From Candidatus Solirubrobacter pratensis (GTDB lineage: Bacteria > Actinomycetota > Thermoleophilia > Solirubrobacterales > Solirubrobacteraceae), in NCBI RefSeq assembly GCF_000425945.1, contig NZ_KE384480.1, positions 404,599 to 468,598 of the forward strand: a DNA stretch of 64,000 nucleotides, in the 5' to 3' direction. The notes under the pieces are model-generated. The model was not told the DNA's origin, did not search any database, and was given only the letters and a program-made list of their open reading frames with translations. Each line of letters starts with the position of its first letter. The stretch's first letter is position 1. Made by a program: the position numbers and the translations under genes. Shown here piece after piece: positions 35,886 to 44,195 of this stretch.

Positions 35886-36859
35886 CGCGGCGCCGTGGTG
35901 GCGCGCGGAGCGAGCCTGTGCTCGAGCACGGTCTCGGCGCCGCCGCCGTCCTCGGCCAGGATCGCCTGCGCGGCGAGCCGGCCCATCTCGTGCAGCGGCG
36001 CGGTGACCGTCGTGAGCGCGACGAAGCGCGCCGGGCGCGTGTCGTCGATGCCGGCGACCGACACCTGGCCCGGGACGTCGACGCCGGCCTCGCGGAGCCG
36101 CATCAGCACGCCGATCGCGGCGTCGTCGTTGGCCGCCACGACCGCGTCGGGGAGCCGGTCGCGCGCCAGCAGCCGGTCGGCCGCGGCGACGCCGTCCTCG
36201 TAGGAGAAGCCGCCCGGCACGCGGTCCTCGCCGCCCGCGCGCCTGAAGCCCGCGAGCCGCTGGGTGCTCGTGTGCAGATCGGGCGGGCCTTCGACGAACG
36301 CGATCCGCGCGTGCCCGAGCGAGCGCACGTACGCGGTGATGTCGTAGGCCGCGGCCTCGTTGTCGAACACGATCGAGGGCGCGTCGAAGTCGCGCTGCGC
36401 CAGCGCGAGGACGATCGTCCCGCCCTCGCGGGCGCCGGCGACCGCCGCGGCGAGCGCGGTCGTGCTCGGATCGCCGGCGCGGCCGCTGCCGGCGAACACG
36501 ATCCCCGCCGCCTTGTAGTCGCGCAGCAGCTTGACGTGCTCGAGCTCGGCGCTGGTCCTGAGGTCGGCGCTGCAGACCATCGTGAGGTAACCGAGCCGCG
36601 CCGCGACGTCCTCGACACCGCGCGCGATCTCGGCGAAGTACGGGTCGACGATGTCGCCGACGATCACGCCGACGATGCGGCTGCTGCGCGTCGCGAGCGC
36701 GCGGGCGAGCGCGCTCGGCTCGTAGCCGAGCTCCTGCGCCGCGCGCAGTACGCGCTCGCGCGTCGCGGCCGACACGGGGTGCGCGGAGCCGTTGAGCACG
36801 CGCGAGCAGGTGGCGATCGAGACGCCCGCGTGCCGGCTGATGTCGTTGAGCGACGCCAC
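35882..36859 (-). CDS. LacI-family transcriptional repressor
   Basis: A 325-residue regulator. The N-terminal helix-turn-helix with hinge is canonical (ASLNDISRHAGVSIATCSRV and LNGSAHPVSAATRERVLRA). The periplasmic-binding-like sensor domain follows with RIVGVIVGDIVDPYFAEIA and the effector-pocket segment VSVAGIDDTRPARF. The start is GTG. It is convergent with the sugar operon and divergent, by only 26 bp, from the FAD/GMC oxidation module, so it probably controls both, with the ligand being the imported sugar or its product. Confidence 0.9.
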   Translation of the reverse strand: MASLNDISRHAGVSIATCSRVLNGSAHPVSAATRERVLRAAQELGYEPSALARALATRSSRIVGVIVGDIVDPYFAEIARGVEDVAARLGYLTMVCSADLRTSAELEHVKLLRDYKAAGIVFAGSGRAGDPSTTALAAAVAGAREGGTIVLALAQRDFDAPSIVFDNEAAAYDITAYVRSLGHARIAFVEGPPDLHTSTQRLAGFRRAGGEDRVPGGFSYEDGVAAADRLLARDRLPDAVVAANDDAAIGVLMRLREAGVDVPGQVSVAGIDDTRPARFVALTTVTAPLHEMGRLAAQAILAEDGGGAETVLEHRLAPRATTAPR

Positions 36860-36885
36860 GGCGCTTACGTTACGGAGGTGGAGCG

Positions 36886-38175
36886 ATGATCGACCTGGTC
36901 GTCGTGGGCGGGGGCATGGCCGGGCTCGCCGCGGCCGCGCACGCGGCGGAGCAGGGCCTGCGTGTCGTCGTGCTGGAGAAGACGCGCCGCGTCGGCGGCT
37001 CCTCGGCGCTGTCGGCCGGGATCCTCTGGACCGCGCCTGACATGCAGACCATGCGCGAGGTCGTCCCCGGCGGCGATCCCGAGCTCGGCCGCGTGCTCGT
37101 CGAGGGGCTCGAGCCCGCGGTCGAGCGCGTGCGCGCGGCGGGCGTCGAGGTCAGCGAGCGGTGGTATGGGCAGATGGGCTTCGGCGTCGCCTACCGCGCC
37201 GACATCCACGCGCTGCACCGGCACTGGGTGGACACGATCGAGGCTGCCGGGGGAGAGATCAGGCTCGACGCGCCGGTGCGGGCGCTGCGGTTCGGCGAGA
37301 CGGGCGCGGTGACCGGCGCGGGCGACGTCGAGGCGCGCGCGGTCCTGCTCGCCACCGGCGGCTTCCAGGGCGACTCCGAGCTGGTCAAGCGCTTCCTCGG
37401 CTGGGACGCCGACCGAATGCTCCTGCGCTCGAACCCGGGCAGCACGGGCGACGGCTTCCGCCTGGCGGCGGCCGCCGGCGCGGCCGCGAGCCGCGGGCTC
37501 GGCGGCTTCTACGGCCACCTCGTGCCCGCGCCGCTGGCCGCGTTCGAGCCCGAGCACTACCTGCCGCTGACGCAGTACCACTCCCGCCACTCGATCCTCG
37601 CCGACCTCCAGGGCCGGCGCTTCACGGACGAGTCGCTCGGCGACGAGGTCTCCAACCAGGCGGCGCTGCGGCTGCCCGGGATGCGCGCCGTGCTGCTGTG
37701 CGACGAGCGCGTGCGGCGCGAGCACGTGATCGGGCCGCCGTATCCGCACGGCCAGGTGATCGACCGCTTCGCGCTGGCGTCCGAGCTCGGCGCGAACCTC
37801 GCGTCGGCGGACACCGCCGACGCGCTGGTCGCGCGCGTGGCGGACTGGGGCTTCGACGCCGCCGGGCTCAAGCGCACGCTGATCTCCTACGAGTTCGGAG
37901 GGCCGCAGGACGCGCCGCTGCCGGCCGAGCCGCTGCCGCTGCGCGAGCCGCCGTTGCACGCCGTCGAGGTGCAGCCGACGCTCACGTTCCCGCTCGGCGG
38001 CGTGCGTGTGGACGCGTGGGGAAGGGTGCTGGACCGCGACGGGCGCGCGGTGGAGGGGTTGTACGCGGCGGGCGGCGACGCCGGCGGGCTGCAGGGCCCG
38101 CGCTACGTCGCCGGGCTGGCGCTCGGGCTGGTGTTCGGCCCGCGCGCCGCCGACGCGGTGATGATGGACAACTAA
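36886..38175 (+). CDS. FAD-dependent dehydrogenase (fumarate reductase/ketosteroid dehydrogenase-like)
   Basis: A 429-residue flavoprotein of the FAD_binding_2 family. The dinucleotide motif is DLVVVGGGMAGLAAAAHAAE, and VLEKTRRVGGSSALSAG binds the FAD ribityl and pyrophosphate. The C-terminal GLYAAGGDAGGLQGPRYVAG closes the flavin site. The closest known roles are alpha,beta-dehydrogenation or ene-reduction of keto compounds, which would suit a 3-keto sugar or similar substrate. A good GGAGG ribosome site precedes the ATG; the GMC gene follows 15 bp later. Confidence 0.83.
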   Translation: MIDLVVVGGGMAGLAAAAHAAEQGLRVVVLEKTRRVGGSSALSAGILWTAPDMQTMREVVPGGDPELGRVLVEGLEPAVERVRAAGVEVSERWYGQMGFGVAYRADIHALHRHWVDTIEAAGGEIRLDAPVRALRFGETGAVTGAGDVEARAVLLATGGFQGDSELVKRFLGWDADRMLLRSNPGSTGDGFRLAAAAGAAASRGLGGFYGHLVPAPLAAFEPEHYLPLTQYHSRHSILADLQGRRFTDESLGDEVSNQAALRLPGMRAVLLCDERVRREHVIGPPYPHGQVIDRFALASELGANLASADTADALVARVADWGFDAAGLKRTLISYEFGGPQDAPLPAEPLPLREPPLHAVEVQPTLTFPLGGVRVDAWGRVLDRDGRAVEGLYAAGGDAGGLQGPRYVAGLALGLVFGPRAADAVMMDN

Positions 38176-38190
38176 AGGAGGAGAACGGCA

Positions 38191-39789
38191 ATGGGCTCAG
38201 GGGCTGACCCCGACGTCCTGATCGTCGGGGCGGGTCCGTCCGGCGCGATCGCCGCCAAGCGGCTCGCGGAGGACGGCTTCAAGGTGCTGGTGCTCGAGCA
38301 GGGCGACTGGCCGGACTACTCGCGCGCGACGGTCACGCGGCATGACTTCCCGCTCACGGCGGGGCGCGACTGGGGCTGGGATCCGAACGTCCGCAACGCG
38401 CCGGGCGACTACCCGGTCGACGACTCCGACTCCGACATCACGGCGCTGATGTGGAACGGCGTCGGCGGCGGGACCGTCGTCTACGCGGCCCAGTGGCAGC
38501 GCAACATGCCGTCGGACTTCCGCGTGCGCACGCTCGACGGCGTGGCCGACGACTGGCCGCTCACCTACGAGGACCTCGAGCCCTACTACGTGCGCGTCGA
38601 GCGCGACTTCGGCATCTCCGGGCTCGCCGGCGACACCGCGTTCCCGCCCGGCGAGGGACCGCCGCTGCCGCCCGTCCCGCTCGGCCCGGCCGGCCGGCGC
38701 GTGGCGCGCGCCCACAACGATCTCGGCTGGCACTGGTGGCCGGCGCCGCTCGCGATCGCCACGCGCCCCTACGGGCGGCTGAACCCGTGCGTGCAGCGCG
38801 GCACCTGCCTGCAGGCGTGCGCCGACGGCGCCAAGGGCACCGCGGACATCACGCACTGGCCGGCGGCGCTCGAGCTCGGCGTCGAGCTCCGCGTGCGCGC
38901 GCGTGTGCGCGAGTTGACCATCCGACCCGACGGCCTGGTCGGCGGCGCGGTCTACCTCGACGAGGACGGCGGCGAGCACGAGGTGCGCGCCGGCGTGACG
39001 ATCCTGTGCGCGAACGGCATCGGGACGCCGCGGCTGCTGCTGCTCTCGGATCTCGCGAACTCCTCGGGGCTCGTCGGCAAGCGGCTGATGATGCACCCGT
39101 TCGGCACGGTCGTCGGCGTCTTCGACGACGACATGCGCGCCTGGCAGGGTCCCTGGGGCCAGTACATCCACTCGCTCGAGTTCTACGAGACCGACGAGTC
39201 GCGCGGGTTCGTGCGCGGCGCCAAGTGGGGGCTGCAGCCGACCGGCGGGCCGTTCTCGATGACGAGCGCGTATCCGTGGGGCGCCGAGAACGCGATCTGG
39301 GGCGAGGGCTTCCAGGACGCCGTGCGCGCGCGGCTCGGCCACTCGGCGATGTGGGGCATCATCGCCGAGGACCTGCCGGAGGAGTCCAACCGCGTCGTGC
39401 TCGACCCGGTCGGCACCGACGCCCAGGGCGTGCCGGGCGCGAAGATCGAGTACCGGTTGTCGGAGAACTCGCGCCGGCTGGTCGAGTTCCACCAGGCGCG
39501 GGCGCGCGAGTCGCTGCTCGCCGCCGGCGCCCGCGAGGTGGTCGTCGCGCCGTTCATCCGCGCGACCGGCTGGCACCTGCTCGGCACGGCGATGATGGGC
39601 ACCGATCCCGCGAGGTCGGTCGTCGACCCGCAGGGCCGCACGCATGACGTCCCGAACCTCTACGTGTTCGACGGCAGCGTCTGGCCGACGTCGGCGGGCA
39701 TGAACCCGACGGCGACGATCGCCGCGCTCGCGCTGCGCTTCACCGAGCAGCTGATCGCGGCGCGGCGCGACCAGCAGGTGGCGGCATGA
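38191..39789 (+). CDS. GMC-family FAD oxidoreductase (sugar/glycoside dehydrogenase or oxidase)
   Basis: A 532-residue flavoprotein. The FAD motif is DVLIVGAGPSGAIAAKRLAE, the active-site histidine is in RATGWHLLGTAMMGTD, and the C-terminal SAGMNPTATIAALALRFTEQ completes the family signature. The conserved NPCVQRGTCLQACADGAKGT (near residue 200) is shared with gluconate 2-dehydrogenase-like and glycoside 3-dehydrogenase-like GMC enzymes. A perfect AAAGGAGGAG ribosome site precedes it. The next gene is a small subunit of the gluconate dehydrogenase type, so the pair probably forms a heterodimeric sugar dehydrogenase. Regiospecific oxidation at C3 is a possibility, not shown. Confidence 0.88.
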   Translation: MGSGADPDVLIVGAGPSGAIAAKRLAEDGFKVLVLEQGDWPDYSRATVTRHDFPLTAGRDWGWDPNVRNAPGDYPVDDSDSDITALMWNGVGGGTVVYAAQWQRNMPSDFRVRTLDGVADDWPLTYEDLEPYYVRVERDFGISGLAGDTAFPPGEGPPLPPVPLGPAGRRVARAHNDLGWHWWPAPLAIATRPYGRLNPCVQRGTCLQACADGAKGTADITHWPAALELGVELRVRARVRELTIRPDGLVGGAVYLDEDGGEHEVRAGVTILCANGIGTPRLLLLSDLANSSGLVGKRLMMHPFGTVVGVFDDDMRAWQGPWGQYIHSLEFYETDESRGFVRGAKWGLQPTGGPFSMTSAYPWGAENAIWGEGFQDAVRARLGHSAMWGIIAEDLPEESNRVVLDPVGTDAQGVPGAKIEYRLSENSRRLVEFHQARARESLLAAGAREVVVAPFIRATGWHLLGTAMMGTDPARSVVDPQGRTHDVPNLYVFDGSVWPTSAGMNPTATIAALALRFTEQLIAARRDQQVAA

Positions 39790-40181
39790 ACCGCGCGCAG
39801 CTGCGGGCGCTCGCCGACGAGCTGATCCCCGCCGGCAGCGGGATGCCGTCCGCCTCCGAGGCGGGAGTCGCGGATCGCTACCTCGACGAGCTGCTGGCCG
39901 CGCGGCCCGACCTCGCGGAGCCGCTGGCGACGGCGCTCGAGCAGGTCGAAGGACTGGCGCCGGGCGCCGCGATCGCGCGCCTTCGCGACGCGCATCCTGA
40001 GGGCTGGGGCGTGCTCACGGCGATCGTGCCCGGCGCGTACTTCCTCAACCCCGAGATCCGTGCGGCGATCGGCTACCCGGGACTGGAGGCGCGTCCGATC
40101 GGCGGGGACGCGGACCACGCCGACCTGCTCGACTCCGTGATCGCGCGGGGTCGCGTCTTCCGTCCGACGCCGCGTGGTTGA
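39786..40181 (+). CDS. Gluconate 2-dehydrogenase subunit 3-like small subunit
   Basis: A 131-residue helical protein, shorter than usual for the family and without a Tat signal. ALADELIPAGSGMPSASEAGV near the start and PGAYFLNPEIRAAIGYPGLE near the end match the pattern of the subunit that chaperones or anchors GMC flavoproteins. It overlaps the GMC gene by 4 bp (ATGA). The lack of an export signal on both subunits suggests a cytosolic enzyme. Confidence 0.75.
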   Translation: MNRAQLRALADELIPAGSGMPSASEAGVADRYLDELLAARPDLAEPLATALEQVEGLAPGAAIARLRDAHPEGWGVLTAIVPGAYFLNPEIRAAIGYPGLEARPIGGDADHADLLDSVIARGRVFRPTPRG

Positions 40182-40191
40182 CTGCCGCCCC

Positions 40192-40503
40192 ATGCCGACA
40201 CTCACACCTGGACGCGTCCGTCACTCCGTCGTCTTCCGGCTCAGGCACGACGAGGGATCGGAGGCCGAGGCGGACTTCCTGCGCGCCAACGCCGCGCTCG
40301 CCTCGATCCCCGGCGTCGAGGCGTTCGAGCTGATGCGCGAAGTGAGCCCCAAGAACGAGTACCGCTTCGCGCTCACGATGGAGTTCGCCGACCGCGACGC
40401 CTACGCCGCCTACAACGAGCACCCGGAGCACGTGAAGTTCGTCTCCGAGCGCTGGGACAGCGAGGTCGACGACTTCCTGGAGATCGACTCCGAGACGCTC
40501 TAG
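40192..40503 (+). CDS. Dabb (stress-responsive A/B barrel) domain protein
   Basis: A 103-residue single-domain protein of the dimeric alpha/beta-barrel superfamily. RHSVVFRLRHDEGSE, SIPGVEAFELMREVSPKNEY and FADRDAYAAYNEHPEHVKFV are the classical Dabb segments. ATG at 40192 is chosen; a GTG at 40174 would overlap the preceding gene by 8 bp. It is the end of the oxidation module and might act as an accessory cyclase, isomerase or substrate-binding protein for its products. The family has no single function. Confidence 0.8.
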   Translation: MPTLTPGRVRHSVVFRLRHDEGSEAEADFLRANAALASIPGVEAFELMREVSPKNEYRFALTMEFADRDAYAAYNEHPEHVKFVSERWDSEVDDFLEIDSETL

Positions 40504-40507
40504 CGCC

Positions 40508-40891
40508 CTAGGCGTAGCGCGCGACGGTAAAGCCGATCAGCATCGGGACGTGCACCGCGTAGACGACGAGCGAGAGGGTCAGCACGATCAGCGGGCCGCC
40601 GGAGAGGTGGTTGCGGACGAACGCGTACTCGATCAGCCCCGCGGTGATCGCGTACGCGAGCAGCGCCCACTTCGCGACGTCGATGAAGCGGTCCCAGGCG
40701 AAGCCTTCGACGCGCTGCAGCGAGACGAGGTTGCCCAGCAGCAGCAGCGCCGAGGCGGCGAGCAGCACGATCGCCGGCGCGAGCGGCACGCGGTTCGGGA
40801 GGTGCGCCGAGAGGTAGATGCCTCCCGCCACGATCAGCGCCAGCGAGGTCATGCCGACCTGCGTCACCGGTGGGAGCCGCCGCTCGGTCAT
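40508..40891 (-). CDS. Small integral membrane protein, unknown
   Basis: A 127-residue hydrophobic protein with four predicted membrane helices (about residues 13-32, 37-57, 74-92 and 102-122). No motif is recognised. ATG at 40891 overlaps the upstream membrane protein gene by 4 bp (ATGA), so the two are one operon and may form a complex. A larger open frame extends upstream but is only a shadow. It ends 4 bp from the convergent Dabb gene. Confidence 0.7.
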   Translation of the reverse strand: MTERRLPPVTQVGMTSLALIVAGGIYLSAHLPNRVPLAPAIVLLAASALLLLGNLVSLQRVEGFAWDRFIDVAKWALLAYAITAGLIEYAFVRNHLSGGPLIVLTLSLVVYAVHVPMLIGFTVARYA

Positions 40892-41484
40892 CCCGTCGCG
40901 ATCTTGGTCATGATCACCAGGGTCGCGACCTGCATCACGCCGGTCGCGCCGGCCGTGTAGATGAATCGCTTCATCAGGTGCTCGATCACCCGCGGGTCGG
41001 GGCGCGGCTTCTTGAGCTCGATCAGCACCGCGACGTTCGCGGGCTCGAGCAGGCCGAGCGCGATCACGGCCATGATGCCGACGACGATGTAGCTCGCGAC
41101 GATCCAGTCGTGGTTGGCGTAGCTCGAATCGACGGTGCCGAGCAGGTGCCCGAGCTGCCAGCCGGCCGCGAGCGTGATCGTCACGACCGTGGGCATGATC
41201 AGGACCATCTTCGGCATCAGCTTCGTCGTCAGCTCGACGCGCGCGGGGATCGAGAGCCGGCCGAGGATCGGGCCGAGCACGAGCCCGACGAAGAGGTCGA
41301 TGACCGTCCACGCCGCGCCGAAGACGACGTGCAGGAACTCCAGCGGCCACAGCTCGTTGGCGGCGATCGCGACGATCAGCGCGGCGAACAGGACGCCGAC
41401 GATCGGAAGGCCCCTGAGCGGGACGACCTGGAAGTCGGGGCGCGCGACCTCCGCCGGCGGCGCGGGAACGGCGACATTCGCCAC
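40888..41484 (-). CDS. Integral membrane protein of unknown function
   Basis: A 198-residue protein with about five membrane helices and short loops. It has no recognised motif, though its size and pattern (VIDLFVGLVLGPILG, GLLEPANVAVLIELKK) resemble DUF-type integral membrane proteins of Actinobacteria. The start is GTG; a -10 box TAAGAT (minus strand, 41491-41496) lies exactly 6 nt upstream without a ribosome site, which points to a leaderless mRNA. Confidence 0.7.
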   Translation of the reverse strand: MANVAVPAPPAEVARPDFQVVPLRGLPIVGVLFAALIVAIAANELWPLEFLHVVFGAAWTVIDLFVGLVLGPILGRLSIPARVELTTKLMPKMVLIMPTVVTITLAAGWQLGHLLGTVDSSYANHDWIVASYIVVGIMAVIALGLLEPANVAVLIELKKPRPDPRVIEHLMKRFIYTAGATGVMQVATLVIMTKIATG

Positions 41485-41490
41485 GCGCAG

Positions 41491-41624
41491 ATCTTATGGG
41501 GTTCCCACGGGGTATTCCTTTCGGTGGGAAACACCGACAAGAAGGCTGGTCAAAGGACCAGACGTTTCGCCAGGACCCGCCGTGCCGCGCGGCGGGTCCC
41601 CCTGAACTATCGGGATTGCCCGAT
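41491..41624. promoter_or_regulatory. Three inverted repeats and a leaderless -10 between divergent genes
   Basis: A -10 box for the membrane operon is at 41491-41496 on the minus strand. TTCCCAC at 41502-41508 and GTGGGAA at 41524-41530 form an inverted repeat over its -35 region. GGACCCGCCG at 41573-41582 and CGGCGGGTCC at 41590-41599 form a perfect 10-bp hairpin with a 7-nt loop. ATCGGG-attg-CCCGAT spans 41609-41624. The last two lie upstream of the receiver gene and could be a terminator or attenuator and an operator. Confidence 0.5.
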
Positions 41625-41663
41625 GGCTGCGCGCCGATCCCGCCCGTACGCTGTTGAAGGAGC

Positions 41664-42020
41664 ATGGGCCATGGAGTTTTGATCGTGGATGACGACCCGG
41701 GATTCCGGCGGATCGCGCGCACGCTGCTTGAAGCGCGCGGCCTGAGCGTCGCCGGCGAGGCCGCCGATGGGGCCCAGGCCCGCGCCGCGTGCGCCGAGCA
41801 GCGCCCGACCGCACTGTTGCTCGACGTCAACCTGCCGGACACCAACGGCCCGGAGCTCGCGCGGGAGCTGATCGCCGAGGCGCCGGGCCTGCGCATCCTG
41901 CTGACCTCGACCGATCCTTCGGTCGGCCCCGTCGACGGCATCGCCGACTTCCTGCCCAAGACCGAGCTGGTCGGGGCCGACCTGCACCAGTATCTCGGGG
42001 GACCCGACAACCACGGTTAG
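41664..42020 (+). CDS. Stand-alone response-regulator receiver domain
   Basis: A 118-residue REC domain without an output domain. The acidic pocket is VLIVDDDPGF, the phospho-acceptor Asp is in ALLLDVNLPDTNG, the switch Thr/Ser in ILLTSTD and the Lys in FLPKTELV. There is no kinase gene next to it; the nearest two-component genes are at 43500. GAAGGAG stands very close to the ATG. Such proteins act as phosphate sinks or through protein contacts. An unlinked hybrid kinase could be the partner. Confidence 0.87.
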   Translation: MGHGVLIVDDDPGFRRIARTLLEARGLSVAGEAADGAQARAACAEQRPTALLLDVNLPDTNGPELARELIAEAPGLRILLTSTDPSVGPVDGIADFLPKTELVGADLHQYLGGPDNHG

Positions 42021-42096
42021 CGCTGGAAACGGGCCCTCGGGCGCACGGGAACGCGAGGTTCGTTACCCGCGGTGCTCGTGCGTCGGAAGCGCGACT

Positions 42097-43056
42097 TCAG
42101 GGCAGCAGGATCAGCTTGCCGGTCGTGCGGCGCGCTTCCAGGTCCTCGTGTGCGCGGCGCGCGTCGGCGAGCCTGTAGCGGCCGCCGATGCGGACGTCGA
42201 GCTCCCCGCCGGCGACCCGGCCGAGCACGTCGGCCGCGCGCTCGAGCAGCTCCTCGCGCGTCGCGGTGTAGTCCGGCAGGCCCGGGCGGGTCAGGTAGAG
42301 CGAGCCCTTGCGCAGCGCCTCCGGCTCGTACGGATCCGGCGCGCCGCTGGCGGCGCCGAACAGCACCATGTGCCCGCGCCGGCGCAGCGCCGACAGGCTC
42401 TCCTCGAACGTGGTGCGGCCGACCGAGTCGAATGCGACGGCCACGCCGCGCCCGCCGGTGAGCTCGCGCACCCGTTCGCCGAACCGCTCGTAGCCGATCG
42501 TGTCGTCGGCGCCGGCCGCGCGGGCGAGCGCGGCCTTCTCCTCGGTCGACGTCGTCGCGATCACGCGCGCGCCGCGCCGCTTGACGAGCTGCGTCAGCAG
42601 CAGCCCGACGCCGCCCGCGGCGGCGTGGATCAACACGTCATCGCCGTCCTGCACCGGATACGTCGACGTGCAGAGGTACTGGGCGGTCATGCCCTGCAGC
42701 AGCACGGCGGCGGCCTGCTCGGCCGAGACGCCGTCCGGCACCGGGACCGCCGCGTCCGCGTCGACGACCACGCGCTCCGCGTAGCTGCCGGGGGCGGCGG
42801 CCCAGCACACGCGGTCGCCAGGGGAGAAGTCGCCGGCGCCCTCGAGCACCGTGCCGGCGCCCTCGGCGCCGCAGATCAGCGGTGGCGTGTTCTTGTACGC
42901 CGCGCCGCGCCCCTCGCGCTCGTAGACGTCGCGGAAGTTGACGCCGGCCGCCGCGAGCTCGACGAGCAGCTGCCCGGCACCGGGCCGGGGGTCCAGCTCG
43001 TCGCGGGGCTCGAGGACCTCGGGGCCGCCGTTGGCGGTGATCACGATCGCGCGCAT
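42097..43056 (-). CDS. NADPH:quinone reductase-like MDR oxidoreductase
   Basis: A 319-residue zinc-free medium-chain reductase of the zeta-crystallin/QOR type. The segments LLVELAAAGVNFRDVYEREG, VLIHAAAGGVGLLLTQLVKR and VAFDSVGRTTFEESL are characteristic, and no structural-zinc cysteine lobe is present. It would reduce quinones or enones with NADPH in the cytosol. It follows the cupin gene by 13 bp and is probably co-transcribed. ATG has no clear ribosome site. Confidence 0.87.
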   Translation of the reverse strand: MRAIVITANGGPEVLEPRDELDPRPGAGQLLVELAAAGVNFRDVYEREGRGAAYKNTPPLICGAEGAGTVLEGAGDFSPGDRVCWAAAPGSYAERVVVDADAAVPVPDGVSAEQAAAVLLQGMTAQYLCTSTYPVQDGDDVLIHAAAGGVGLLLTQLVKRRGARVIATTSTEEKAALARAAGADDTIGYERFGERVRELTGGRGVAVAFDSVGRTTFEESLSALRRRGHMVLFGAASGAPDPYEPEALRKGSLYLTRPGLPDYTATREELLERAADVLGRVAGGELDVRIGGRYRLADARRAHEDLEARRTTGKLILLP

Positions 43057-43069
43057 GCGGATGGCCCCG

Positions 43070-43429
43070 CTAGATCTCGCGCTCGGCGACGGTCAGCTCG
43101 CCACCGGCGTCGCCGGTGTTCAGGGTCCCGCGCGGCTCGATCAGCAGCACGTGCGTGTCCTCGTCTGCGCACGGGCAGTGCTCGACGCCGCGCGGGACCA
43201 CGAACAGCTCGCCCTTCTCGAGCACGACGTCGCGATCGCGCAGCCGGATCGTGAGCCGGCCCTCGAGGACCAGGAAGAAGTCGTCCGTGTCGTCGTGCTT
43301 GTGCCAGACGAACTCGCCCTTGATCCGCACCACGGCGAGCTTGTAGTCGTTCATGTAGCCGACGATCCCCGGCTGGTAGACCCCTTCGAGCAGCGAGATC
43401 TTCTCGGCCAGGCTCACCTTGTCATCCAT
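43070..43429 (-). CDS. Single-domain cupin protein
   Basis: A 119-residue beta-barrel protein. Cupin motif 1 is GEFVWHKHDDTDDFFLVLEG with the HxH...E metal ligands, and motif 2 has VVPRGVEHCP with the last histidine. It binds a divalent metal; the function is open. A minus-strand -10 box (TAGACT, 43436-43441) ends 6 nt before the ATG with no ribosome site. The response-regulator boxes in this gap overlap the -35 position, so the cupin and reductase pair may also be controlled by the neighbouring two-component system. Confidence 0.85.
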   Translation of the reverse strand: MDDKVSLAEKISLLEGVYQPGIVGYMNDYKLAVVRIKGEFVWHKHDDTDDFFLVLEGRLTIRLRDRDVVLEKGELFVVPRGVEHCPCADEDTHVLLIEPRGTLNTGDAGGELTVAEREI

Positions 43430-43447
43430 GCGGCGAGTCTATGGTTG

Positions 43448-43492
43448 TCACCAGGAGGCTCCCAGGAAACTCCCAGGCTCCGAGCCGATACT
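43448..43492 (+). promoter_or_regulatory. Three direct-repeat boxes (11-bp period) before the response regulator
   Basis: TCACCAGG at 43448, CTCCCAGG at 43459 and CTCCCAGG at 43470 recur every 11 bp, one helical turn. They lie at about -52, -41 and -30 from the start codon. A -10 box GATACT (43487-43492) ends 7 nt before the ATG. OmpR/PhoB-type regulators bind such tandem sites, so this looks like an autoregulatory promoter. The same boxes stand before the glycosyltransferase operon at 45604. Confidence 0.7.
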
Positions 43493-43499
43493 CGCCGCG

Positions 43500-44195
43500 A
43501 TGAGTGCCGAACCCAACCGCGTCCTCGTGGTCGACGACGAAGCCAACATCGTCGACGTCATCACGATGGCCCTGCGCTTCCAGGGCTTCGCGGTCGAGTC
43601 GGCGCACACCGGCGCCGACGCGCTCGCCTCGGTCGCCTCGTTCCGCCCGCACCTGATGGTCCTCGACGTGATGCTGCCCGACATGGAGGGCTTCGAGGTC
43701 GCCAAGCGGCTCGGCGCCGAGCGCGCCGGCGTCCCGATCATCTTCCTCACCGCCCGCGACGCGACCGAGGACAAGATCCGCGGCCTGACGACGGGCGGCG
43801 ACGACTACGTCACCAAGCCGTTCAGCCTCGAGGAGCTCGTGGCGCGCATCCGCACCGTGCTGCGCCGGACGGGCCAGGCGGAGGCGGACTCGAGCCGGCT
43901 CGTGTTCGAGGACCTCGAGCTCGACGACGACACCCACGAGGTCACGCGCGCGGGCGAGCCGGTCGAGCTGACCGCGACCGAGTACCGGCTGCTGCGCTAC
44001 TTCATGCTCAACCCGCGCCGCGTGCTCAGCCGCCCGCAGCTGCTCGACCACGTGTGGGACTACGACTTCGGCGGCGACGCGCGCGTGCTCGAGACCTACG
44101 TCAGCTACCTGCGCAAGAAGCTCGACGTCCACGGACCGTCGCTGATCCACACCGTGCGCGGAGTCGGCTACACGCTCAGGCCCCCGCGCGCATGA
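43500..44195 (+). CDS. OmpR/PhoB-family response regulator
   Basis: A 231-residue DNA-binding regulator. The receiver domain (residues 5-120) has VLVVDDEAN, phospho-Asp in LMVLDVMLPD, Thr in FLTARDA and Lys in YVTKPFSLEELVARI. The winged-helix domain (135-228) has VELTATEYRLLRYFML and the recognition end VSYLRKKLD...VRGVGYTLR. ATG at 43500 lies 7 nt behind a -10 box. It overlaps the sensor kinase gene by 4 bp (ATGA). The 11-bp repeats upstream predict autoregulation. Confidence 0.94.
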   Translation: MSAEPNRVLVVDDEANIVDVITMALRFQGFAVESAHTGADALASVASFRPHLMVLDVMLPDMEGFEVAKRLGAERAGVPIIFLTARDATEDKIRGLTTGGDDYVTKPFSLEELVARIRTVLRRTGQAEADSSRLVFEDLELDDDTHEVTRAGEPVELTATEYRLLRYFMLNPRRVLSRPQLLDHVWDYDFGGDARVLETYVSYLRKKLDVHGPSLIHTVRGVGYTLRPPRA

